From NCBI GenBank assembly GCA_045531895.1, contig JAZSEW010000049.1, forward strand, positions 1 to 9,205: a stretch of 9,205 bases of DNA. Reading direction: 5' to 3'. Below, in pieces: positions 1 to 5,826 of this stretch. Under the pieces are notes generated by a model. That model did not search any database, was not told where the DNA came from, and was given only the letters and a program-made list of their open reading frames with translations. This stretch comes from SIG299 sp045531895. Lineage in GTDB: Bacteria > Bacillota > Clostridia > Lachnospirales > Lachnospiraceae. The position numbers and the translations under genes are program-made. The number at the start of each line of letters is the position of its first letter. The first letter of the stretch is position 1.

Positions 1-3
1 AGG

Positions 4-111
4 GGCGCAAGGTGCCGGTGGCACCTGTTATGCGCCGACCGAGCCGGAAGGCGAGACCGCTGAACGTCCGGGGGACGTTCGTTAGCACCGACCGGAGCGG
101 AGCGGAGACCG
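4..111. repeat. GC-rich tandem hairpin repeat, two units of about 54 nt
   Basis: Two head-to-tail units each consist of a perfect hairpin, then GTTA, then a related linker. In unit 1, AGGTGCC (10-16) pairs with GGCACCT (20-26) across GGT, and an outer stem GGCGCA (4-9) pairs with TGCGCC (31-36). In unit 2, GAACGTCC (62-69) pairs with GGACGTTC (73-80) across GGG. GTTA follows at 27-30 and 81-84. The linkers at 31-59 and 85-111 both contain CCGACCG and end in GAGACCG. The hairpin arms differ completely while pairing is kept. A third small hairpin, GGAGA/TCTCC, lies at 104-118. The tract is much richer in GC than the rest of the window. It lies downstream of the minus-strand genes but has no T-tract, so it is not a standard terminator. 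It could be part of a structured RNA or a mobile repeat cut by the window edge; I do not recognise the family. Confidence 0.6.
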
Positions 112-125
112 ACTCTCCTCAGGTC
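110..125 (+). repeat. Left copy of imperfect 16-bp direct repeat (partner at 9134-9149)
   Basis: CGACTCTCCTCAGGTC here matches CGACTCCCCTCAGGTC at 9134-9149 in 15 of 16 positions, same orientation, about 9 kb apart. The right copy looks like the 3' end of a tRNA-type gene. This copy does not: the upstream bases form a GGAGA/TCTCC hairpin with a 5-nt loop rather than a 7-nt T-loop. The pair could be attachment-site remnants, but no integrase gene is present in the window. Confidence 0.4.
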
Positions 126-182
126 TGGACAACTAAAACCATTACAGACCCAAAGAAGTGGAGAGAAAAAAATTTATATTTT

Positions 183-974
183 TTATTCATATAATTCGCT
201 TCTTCTTTTTGAAGGATAATAATGGGTAGAGCGTTTATCGCCTTCTGTGCGATATCGAATAATCAGTTCGCGGTCTATATTGGCCGTCAATAGAGTAGCA
301 TTATCTTTGTAGGTATAAGAAACAATTTCACCCCGTGGGTCGGTAACCAGACAACCACCCCCAAAACGTTTTTCGTCCCACTGGTTGCAACATATCATAT
401 AAATCCGGTTGTCATAGCTGCGGGCAGGAATATATTTGTTCCAAATATGTTCGCGGTTACCGGAAATTCGTGGTACAGCATGAGGAGAAAAAATAACTTC
501 TGCACCTCGTAAGGCTAAAGTTTGTGTGATATCAGGAAAATGGGTCTCTACACAGAGCTGAAAACCAATCTGAAGGTTACATGTAAGTGAAAAAACAGGA
601 AGTTCCTGGCCTTCGGAAAAATATAGTTGTTCTTTTTTTCCAAGATGGCTTTTTCGATAGAAGTCAGTACTGCCATTCGGGCGGAAAATACCATGTGTAA
701 CATAATAGGAAGTTTTTCCGGCTTCCATAAATCCAACGAGAATATCTATTTCCATGTATTTTGCTAAAGAAGATAATTCTGCAATAATTGGGTCATCCGG
801 ACTGATAGACAGTTCCATAGATTTTTCCGGGAAATATCCTGTAAGACTGCATTCCGGAAAGCAAACGCAGGAACAACCGGCTTCCTTGGCATTGATGGTG
901 TAATTACTAATATATTCAAAGTTTTCTAAAAGTGATTCCGTAGAAGGGTGTTGCACTGCTCCAATACGTATCAT
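183..974 (-). CDS. Carbon-nitrogen hydrolase (nitrilase superfamily amidase)
   Basis: A cytoplasmic amidase or amidohydrolase of 263 residues, about the usual length for the family. It hydrolyses a non-peptide C-N bond, probably in an omega-amide, carbamoyl or related small substrate. The Glu-Lys-Cys triad is visible: E41 in FPECSLTGY, K108 in YRKSHL, and C141 in QLCVETHFPD, the last matching the family's Cys-[DE]-x-x-[FY]-P nucleophile motif. A structural Glu (E115) and the later segments EVIFSPHA and RSYDNRIYMICCNQ also fit the fold. There is no signal peptide or membrane segment. The start is supported by AGGAGG seven bases upstream, inside the end of the regulator gene, and ATGA makes a 4-nt overlap with that gene's stop, so the two are probably translationally coupled. 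The motifs do not fix the substrate. The neighbours suggest a nitrogen- or sulfur-containing amide, but that is a guess. Confidence 0.9.
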   Translation of the reverse strand: MIRIGAVQHPSTESLLENFEYISNYTINAKEAGCSCVCFPECSLTGYFPEKSMELSISPDDPIIAELSSLAKYMEIDILVGFMEAGKTSYYVTHGIFRPNGSTDFYRKSHLGKKEQLYFSEGQELPVFSLTCNLQIGFQLCVETHFPDITQTLALRGAEVIFSPHAVPRISGNREHIWNKYIPARSYDNRIYMICCNQWDEKRFGGGCLVTDPRGEIVSYTYKDNATLLTANIDRELIIRYRTEGDKRSTHYYPSKRRSELYE

Positions 975-1834
975 AAAAAATCCTCCTGATCAAAAAAATA
1001 ACGGATATACTCTTTCGCGTTAGCATGTTTTAGAAAAACAATGTTAAATTCCCGGACAATTTGATGTTCTTTAAAAGTAAATTTGGCAATATCAGAATCG
1101 GAGTCGGCAAGAACATTATATACGAAGGAAATACCATATCCGTGTTTTACCATATCTAATATCAGAGGAAAACTGGAAATACAAATTCGACGTTTAAAAC
1201 GCTGAAGAGATTCGTTATAACCACTGAGTTCTTTTTCTAAAATAGCACGGGTACCGGAACCATCTTCACGATGGATAATGGTTTCTTCAAAGATTTCCGA
1301 AATGCTGATTTCCTTGCCGGCAAAAGGGTGGTCTTTTTTGCAGATTCCTACAAATGGCTCTTTACGGACTAAAATATTATCGTAGTTTGTTTTGTTGAAG
1401 AACCCTTCTACGATTGCAAAGTCTAACTGATTGTTTTGTAACATATGTAAAAGAACACTGGTATTGTCAACAATTAGGTTCAATGCATTTTCTTTTTTTT
1501 CTAAGAAATGATGAATATAAGGAGGAAGAAAATAGTCCCCGATGGTTTTGGTGGCGCCGATGCGGAGTTCAATTATTTCTTCAGAAATAAGCTGTTCTTT
1601 CAGATGAGATTCTGTTAAACGCATAGCACGGGCATACTGCTCTAATACGATAGCAGCTTCAGTTTTTATGAGTTTGTGACTTTTGTAATCAAATAATTTA
1701 CAATTATAGTGTTGTTCTAAAAAACGGATTTGCTGGGTGACAGCGGGTTGTGTAAGTCCTAGCGTGTCTGCGGCTTTGTGGTAGTTCATTAAGTCACAAA
1801 CCAATAAAAAGGTTTCCATACGATGGTCGAGCAT
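971..1834 (-). CDS. LysR-type transcriptional regulator, CysL/YeiE-like
   Basis: A 287-residue DNA-binding regulator of the LysR family, acting as a cytoplasmic oligomer. An N-terminal winged helix-turn-helix spans about residues 5-60, with core KAADTLGLTQPAVTQQIRFL (20-39). A linker helix runs to about residue 85, and a periplasmic-binding-protein-like effector domain fills the rest. The effector domain opens with RIGATKTIGDYFLPP and contains HREDGSGTR (188-196), features I associate with the CysB/CysL/YeiE/CbbR group. The frame stays open upstream to 1894, but the ATG at 1834 is preferred: AAAGGAG sits six bases before it and the HTH then falls at the usual distance from the N terminus. The gene diverges from a YeiH-type gene, as yeiE and yeiH do in enterobacteria, where YeiE has been linked to sulfite. 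A sulfur-compound effector and control of the divergent operon are inferred. It overlaps the following amidase gene by 4 nt. Confidence 0.92.
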   Translation of the reverse strand: MLDHRMETFLLVCDLMNYHKAADTLGLTQPAVTQQIRFLEQHYNCKLFDYKSHKLIKTEAAIVLEQYARAMRLTESHLKEQLISEEIIELRIGATKTIGDYFLPPYIHHFLEKKENALNLIVDNTSVLLHMLQNNQLDFAIVEGFFNKTNYDNILVRKEPFVGICKKDHPFAGKEISISEIFEETIIHREDGSGTRAILEKELSGYNESLQRFKRRICISSFPLILDMVKHGYGISFVYNVLADSDSDIAKFTFKEHQIVREFNIVFLKHANAKEYIRYFFDQEDFL

Positions 1835-1840
1835 AGATTT

Positions 1841-1847
1841 CTCCTTT
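1841..1847 (-). promoter_or_regulatory. Ribosome binding site that fixes the LysR gene start
   Basis: On the minus strand this reads AAAGGAG with a 6-nt spacer to the ATG at 1834-1832. No comparable site precedes the upstream in-frame ATG at 1894, so the shorter 287-residue protein is preferred. Confidence 0.75.
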
Positions 1848-1860
1848 GGTCCTGTTAATA

Positions 1861-1890
1861 TATACATTGTTGATAAAAAATACTTATCAA
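1861..1890 (-). promoter_or_regulatory. Possible promoter of the LysR-amidase operon
   Basis: On the minus strand, TTGATA (1890-1885) and TGTATA (1866-1861) are 18 nt apart, and the predicted start would lie shortly before the AAAGGAG site. The match is moderate. It lies almost entirely inside the dyad at 1866-1895, so a bound regulator would cover it, which fits the negative autoregulation common in LysR genes. Confidence 0.35.
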
Positions 1891-1895
1891 GCAAT
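1866..1895. promoter_or_regulatory. Candidate LysR operator: inverted repeat in the divergent promoter region
   Basis: TTGATAA (1870-1876) and TTATCAA (1884-1890) form a perfect 7-bp dyad with a 7-nt centre. ATTG (1866-1869) and CAAT (1892-1895) extend it, with one unpaired G at 1891. A second, looser pair, TCAAG (1887-1891) and CTTGA (1904-1908), reaches towards the -35 element. The dyad centre at 1880 is about 65 bp upstream of the start predicted from the promoter at 1910-1938. That is the usual position of the recognition site in LysR-activated promoters. Confidence 0.5.
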
Positions 1896-1909
1896 AAAGA
1901 AGTCTTGAG

Positions 1910-1938
1910 TTGATTTTATCATAATGGAAAGTTATAAT
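1910..1938 (+). promoter_or_regulatory. Sigma-A-type promoter of the yeiH-like/reductase operon
   Basis: The -35 element TTGATT (1910-1915), a 17-nt spacer, and a perfect TATAAT (1933-1938) predict a start near 1945, about 50 nt before the first ATG. The leader is very A/T-rich with no obvious hairpin and ends in the AAAGGAG ribosome binding site at 1980-1986. A weak -35 with an upstream dyad is what an activator-dependent promoter would look like. Confidence 0.6.
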
Positions 1939-1993
1939 CAAGTTGTAATTTTTTTAAAAACATTAGTTAAAAAAATAACAAAGGAGAAGAAAA

Positions 1994-3061
1994 ATGAGCG
2001 AAAACAAAAGTAGTGTAAAATGGGCTAAGGTACTGGCCATTGTTCTGTGCGTGGTTATTGGCGTACTGGCAAACATGAGTACCGATTTACAGAAGGCTTG
2101 GTTTGGCAGAACCGTTATCGGGGGACCAATGTTAGCACTTCTGGTATCTATGATTGTATGCAACATTGTACCATCCATCAGCAAGGAATTTAAGGAAGGA
2201 ACAACTTACTGCTCTAAGCAGTTCTTGAATTGGGGAATTATTGCTACCGGTGGTACATTAAGCTTTGCGGCTATTCTTGGTACCGGAGTAAAGGCACTGC
2301 CTCTGATTATTTTCAATATTTTATTATCCTTTACCATTGCTCTTATTGCAGGTAAGAAGATTGGTGTAACTGAGAATACTTCTGTGCTGGTAGGTGGCGG
2401 TACCTGTATCTGTGGCGGTACAGCAATCGCAACTTTAAGCCGTATTATTAAGGCAAAGGAAGAAGAAATCGCATTTGCTATGGCAGCTATTTTCCTTTTC
2501 GACACATTGGCAGCCTTTTCTTATCCATACTTAATTGAAGCATTAAACTTCACACCAAACCAGTTTGCTTTTGTGGCCGGTACTGCAATTAACGATACTT
2601 CCTCAGTAGCAGGTGCTCAGGCGACTTACCAGGGCATGATTGGAGATCCTTCTTTCCAGGGTGCTTTAAATGTTAAGCTGGTTCGTACTACTATGTTAAT
2701 TTTTGTAGCAATTGCCTGGACAGTTATCATGGCAACACGTGCAAAGAAAAATGGTGAAGCTGCCCAAAATGACAGCATCTTAGCAGTTGTTAAGAAGACT
2801 TTCCCAATGTTCATTCTCTGGTTTGTAGTAATGGCAGGTTTGAATACCTTTGGTTTCTTCTCTGCAACCGGTATTTCTTTACTTGGCAAGCTTGGTAAGT
2901 ATTTATTTGCAGCGGCACTTGCAGGCGTAGGTTTTAAAATTAAGTTTAAGGATGTATTCTCCAAGGGATTAAAGCCAATCGCACTTGGCGGTATCACTTG
3001 GATTTGCGTAGCAATTTCTTCCTACGCATTCGCATTCCTGTTTGCAAACTATATTGGTTAA
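1994..3061 (+). CDS. YeiH/UPF0324 family membrane protein, putative sulfur-oxyanion exporter
   Basis: An integral membrane protein of 355 residues with about ten hydrophobic helices, starting with residues 11-27 and ending with about 327-351. It belongs to the family of E. coli YeiH, annotated as putative sulfate exporters. Conserved glycine-rich loops are visible: VGGGTCICGGTAIA (133-146), matching the family's GxGxxICG-type motif, and AINDTSSVAGA (198-208), followed by LVRTTML (229-235). AAAGGAG seven bases upstream supports the start. It is the first gene of the operon, 25 nt before the sulfite-reductase-type fusion, and is divergent from a LysR gene. That arrangement suggests it handles sulfite, sulfate or a related anion, perhaps relieving sulfite stress. 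The transported species and direction are not shown by the sequence, and the family's exporter label is weakly established. Lysine codons are mostly AAG, as in the next gene and unlike the rest of the window. Confidence 0.88.
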   Translation: MSENKSSVKWAKVLAIVLCVVIGVLANMSTDLQKAWFGRTVIGGPMLALLVSMIVCNIVPSISKEFKEGTTYCSKQFLNWGIIATGGTLSFAAILGTGVKALPLIIFNILLSFTIALIAGKKIGVTENTSVLVGGGTCICGGTAIATLSRIIKAKEEEIAFAMAAIFLFDTLAAFSYPYLIEALNFTPNQFAFVAGTAINDTSSVAGAQATYQGMIGDPSFQGALNVKLVRTTMLIFVAIAWTVIMATRAKKNGEAAQNDSILAVVKKTFPMFILWFVVMAGLNTFGFFSATGISLLGKLGKYLFAAALAGVGFKIKFKDVFSKGLKPIALGGITWICVAISSYAFAFLFANYIG

Positions 3062-3086
3062 TACATAATACAAAGGAGAGTAAAGT

Positions 3087-5645
3087 ATGAATATCGTAGT
3101 AATCGGCGGCGTTGCCGCAGGCACAAAAACTGCTGCGAAGCTGATGCGTCAGGATCGCAGTGCAAAGGTTACCGTTTACACAAAGAGTAAGGATATTTCC
3201 TATGCAGGCTGCGGACTTCCATACTATGTGGGAGGCAGCATTGAAACAAGAGAAGAGTTAATCGTAAACACTCCGGAAAAGTACATGGGTCTTACCGGTG
3301 TTGAAGTAAAGACAGAAATGGAAGCAGTTTCCGTAGACGCTTCCGCAAAGACTGTAACATTCGCAAACGGCGAAACTGTTTCCTATGACAAGTTAATCGT
3401 TGCGACCGGTGCAACTCCGTTTGTCCCAAATGTAGCAGGTACTGATAAGAATGGTGTATTCACTATGCGTACTCCGGATGATGCAATCGGCCTTCGTGCT
3501 TATGTAGATGAAAACAAGTGCCACAGTGCTGTTGTGGTTGGTGCAGGTTTTATTGGTCTTGAAATTGCAGAAAACCTCTTAGCTAAGGGCTTAAAGGTTA
3601 CTGTTGTTGATATGGCAGATCAGGTTATGCCTGGTTTATTTGATACTGAAATGGCAGACTATATTCGTCGTCACTTACAGGCAAAGGGTATTCGTGTGGT
3701 TACCGGAGCTGCTTTAGAAGAAATTCTTGGTGACACTAAGACTACCGGTGTTCGTACCGGTGTTGGTGCGATGGAAGGCGATGTAGTTGTGCTTGCCATC
3801 GGTGTTCGTCCTGCTACTGCATTTTTAGAGGATTCCGGAATTGAAATGAACCGTGGAGCTATCGTAGTTGATAAATATCAGCGCACCAACTTAAATGATG
3901 TATATGCTGTTGGTGACTGTGCTTTGGTTTTCAATCGTATAACAGGCAAGGCTCAGTGGTCTGCTATGGGTTCCACAGCAAACATTACCGGACGTTTACT
4001 TGCGAAGAATCTTACCGGCGTGAATGCTCCTTATGGCGGTTGTCTTGGTACCGGCGTTGTTAAGCTTACTTCCGAGTTAAATGCAGGTCGTACCGGTCTT
4101 ACTGAAGCTCAGGCAAAAGAAGTTGGTTATGATGTAATTACAGCTACCTGCGTAACGGACGACAAGGCTCACTATTATGAAGATGCAGCTACTTTCATAA
4201 CAAAGTTAGTAGCAGATAAGAATACTCATGCGTTACTTGGTATCCAGGTTCTGGGTGCAGGCGCAGTAGACAAGATGGTTGATATCGCAGTAACCGGTAT
4301 CGCCATGGGGGCTAAGCTTGAAGATTTCGATACACTCGATTTCGCATATGCGCCGCCATTCTCCACAGCAATTCATCCGTTTGTTCAGGCCTGCTATATC
4401 TTAGAAAATAAGTTAAACGGTGAATACGAAACAATGACTCCGGCAGAATATGCCGCTACTAAGGCAAGAGGTTACAAGGTTATCGACGTAAGTCCGGCAC
4501 CATCCATTCCAGGTGCACAGTGGCTTGACCTTGCTAAGGTAACAGGCCCTGTGGAAGGTTTTGATTTAGATGCGAAGTTATTACTTGTTTGTGCTAAGGG
4601 TAAGAGAGGTTATTTCCTCCAGAACCGCTTAAAGGCATTTGGTTATACCAATACAAAGGCACTGGAAGGTGGCCTTTTTGTGAACAATGTAAAGGTTCAG
4701 TTTGAGGGCGGTGTACTTCCTGCAGAAGAAATCAAGAGAGTAAAGGGTCTCGGATGCTTACAGGATAAGCGTTATCCTGACGTGTTTAACGTTCGTGTAA
4801 TTACACGTAACGGTAAGATTACAGCAGAAGAACACCGTACTATCGCTGAAGCTTCTGAAAAATTCGGCTCGGGCGCTGTTGCTATGACAACACGTCTGAC
4901 TCTTGAAATCCAGGGTGTTAAGCATGAAAACATTCAGCCTTTAATTGACTTCCTTAACGAGCGTGGTTTATCTACCGGTGGTACAGGTTCCCTGGTTCGT
5001 CCGGTTGTTTCCTGTAAGGGTACTACCTGTCAGTATGGTCTGGCTGATACTTATGGTTTATCCGATAAGATTCATGAGAGATTCTATGTAGGATATCATG
5101 GAGTAACTCTTCCTCACAAGTTTAAGATTTGTGTGGGCGGTTGTCCAAATAACTGTGCTAAGCCAAGTTTAAATGACCTTGGTATTATCGGTCAGAAGGT
5201 ACCAATGATTGATTACTCCAAGTGTCGTGGTTGTAACAAGTGTCAGGTGGTAGAAAGTTGTCCGATTAAGATTGCCGAAGTAGTAGATGGTAAGATTAAT
5301 ATCAATCCAAACGAATGTAATAACTGTGGACGTTGTGCAGGTAAGTGTCCGTTTGGTGCATTGGAAGAATATCAGTATGGTTTCAAAGTATATGTTGGTG
5401 GACGCTGGGGCAAGAAGGTTGCTCACGGACAGCCACTGAACAAGATTTTCACTTCCGAAGAAGAGGTTATGGACTTAGTAGAAAGTGCAATTCTTTTATT
5501 CCGTGATGAGGGTATCTCCGGTGAAAGATTTGCAGATACTATTAACCGTCTTGGTTTCGATTACGTAGAAGATAAGCTTCTCAACAACAAGATTGATAAG
5601 GATGCAATCCTTAAGAAGACTGTTAAGGGTGGCGCAACCTGCTAA
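3087..5645 (+). CDS. Four-module fusion: CoA-disulfide-reductase-like / rhodanese / siroheme sulfite-nitrite reductase / 2x[4Fe-4S]
   Basis: An 852-residue cytoplasmic redox enzyme. Residues 1-445 are a FAD/NAD(P) disulfide-oxidoreductase module: FAD motif VVIGGVAAG (4-12), redox Cys C42 in AGCGLPYYVGG as in CoA-disulfide and persulfide reductases, NAD motif VVGAGFIGLE (150-159), FAD motif VYAVGDCA (272-279), and YAPPFS (421-426). Residues 450-540 are rhodanese-like with active loop CAKGKRG (502-508). Residues 565-705 are a single sulfite/nitrite reductase half: TTRLTLEIQGV (601-611) in the siroheme pocket, C643 and C648, then C682 and C686 in CVGGCPNNC. Residues 713-754 carry two ferredoxin clusters. 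Likely route: NAD(P)H to FAD to Fe-S to siroheme, reducing sulfite to sulfide. Length and order recall NirB, but rhodanese replaces its [2Fe-2S] domain, so nitrite remains possible. AAAGGAG precedes the ATG. Lysine codons are strongly AAG-biased, suggesting high expression. Confidence 0.9.
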   Translation: MNIVVIGGVAAGTKTAAKLMRQDRSAKVTVYTKSKDISYAGCGLPYYVGGSIETREELIVNTPEKYMGLTGVEVKTEMEAVSVDASAKTVTFANGETVSYDKLIVATGATPFVPNVAGTDKNGVFTMRTPDDAIGLRAYVDENKCHSAVVVGAGFIGLEIAENLLAKGLKVTVVDMADQVMPGLFDTEMADYIRRHLQAKGIRVVTGAALEEILGDTKTTGVRTGVGAMEGDVVVLAIGVRPATAFLEDSGIEMNRGAIVVDKYQRTNLNDVYAVGDCALVFNRITGKAQWSAMGSTANITGRLLAKNLTGVNAPYGGCLGTGVVKLTSELNAGRTGLTEAQAKEVGYDVITATCVTDDKAHYYEDAATFITKLVADKNTHALLGIQVLGAGAVDKMVDIAVTGIAMGAKLEDFDTLDFAYAPPFSTAIHPFVQACYILENKLNGEYETMTPAEYAATKARGYKVIDVSPAPSIPGAQWLDLAKVTGPVEGFDLDAKLLLVCAKGKRGYFLQNRLKAFGYTNTKALEGGLFVNNVKVQFEGGVLPAEEIKRVKGLGCLQDKRYPDVFNVRVITRNGKITAEEHRTIAEASEKFGSGAVAMTTRLTLEIQGVKHENIQPLIDFLNERGLSTGGTGSLVRPVVSCKGTTCQYGLADTYGLSDKIHERFYVGYHGVTLPHKFKICVGGCPNNCAKPSLNDLGIIGQKVPMIDYSKCRGCNKCQVVESCPIKIAEVVDGKININPNECNNCGRCAGKCPFGALEEYQYGFKVYVGGRWGKKVAHGQPLNKIFTSEEEVMDLVESAILLFRDEGISGERFADTINRLGFDYVEDKLLNNKIDKDAILKKTVKGGATC

Positions 5646-5668
5646 TATAAAGCAAAGAAAAAATATAG

Positions 5669-5683
5669 CTCCGGGAAACGGAG
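5669..5683 (+). other. Small stable hairpin downstream of the reductase gene
   Basis: CTCCG (5669-5673) pairs with CGGAG (5679-5683) across GGAAA. There is no T-run after it, so it is not a terminator by itself. It lies 23 nt after the reductase stop and just before the long stem, and together with the next bases it weakly resembles part of a cobalamin riboswitch core (see findings). Confidence 0.5.
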
Positions 5684-5690
5684 TCTGCCG

Positions 5691-5786
5691 GACCGCTGTA
5701 GACGGTAAAAGGGCCTTAAAATGACTTTCCCTATAGAATTTTCTGTAGGGAAAGTATACCCTTTTGCTGTTTACGGTGGTCTTTTT
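5691..5786 (+). terminator. Very long two-part intrinsic terminator after the reductase gene
   Basis: The outer stem pairs 5691-5713 with 5759-5781: 23 consecutive pairs with no mismatch, five of them G-U. The inner hairpin pairs 5724-5738 with 5741-5755 (ACTTTCCCTA against TAGGGAAAGT at its base), with one G-U. The two are separated by a 10-nt bulge on the left and ATA on the right. TTTTT follows directly at 5782-5786. All wobbles are G-U only on the plus-strand transcript; on the other strand they become A-C mismatches, so the structure was shaped as plus-strand RNA. Its likely role is to end the yeiH-like/reductase transcript. It is far larger than a normal terminator, so an attenuator or RNA-stability role is possible. 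Confidence 0.75.
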
Positions 5787-5798
5787 CTATGTTATATT
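5770..5798 (+). promoter_or_regulatory. Possible promoter of the ABC-transporter/siroheme operon
   Basis: TTTACG (5770-5775), a 17-nt spacer and TATATT (5793-5798) predict a start near 5805, just before the GAAGGAG site at 5813. The -35 element lies inside the right arm of the preceding terminator. If it is used, the transporter operon is transcribed independently with a leader of only about 20 nt, leaving no room for a riboswitch. Confidence 0.4.
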
Positions 5799-5812
5799 GT
5801 TTATAGGTTTTT

Positions 5813-5819
5813 GAAGGAG
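5813..5819 (+). promoter_or_regulatory. Ribosome binding site that decides the lipoprotein start
   Basis: GAAGGAG ends one base before the first ATG (5821), too close to serve it, but is seven bases from the in-frame ATG at 5827. The second ATG is therefore preferred. Confidence 0.7.
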
Positions 5820-5826
5820 AATGGCA

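Noticed and set aside
1..126. 3' part of a tmRNA ending at about 126
   Set aside because: The would-be T-arm is GGAGA-CCGAC-TCTCC with a 5-nt loop and no TTC, which does not fit a tRNA-like domain.
150..182. Terminator of the minus-strand operon
   Set aside because: Only A/T runs that can form a weak A/T stem; no GC-containing hairpin followed by T's on the minus strand.
12..194. Open frame of 60 codons at the left end
   Set aside because: It runs through the GC-rich hairpin repeats, has no ribosome binding site, overlaps the end of the amidase gene, and its product has no recognisable feature.
2206..2997. Antisense open frames opposite the YeiH-like gene (2206-2505, 2626-2997)
   Set aside because: They mirror the codon pattern of the real gene, lack ribosome binding sites, and have no family motif.
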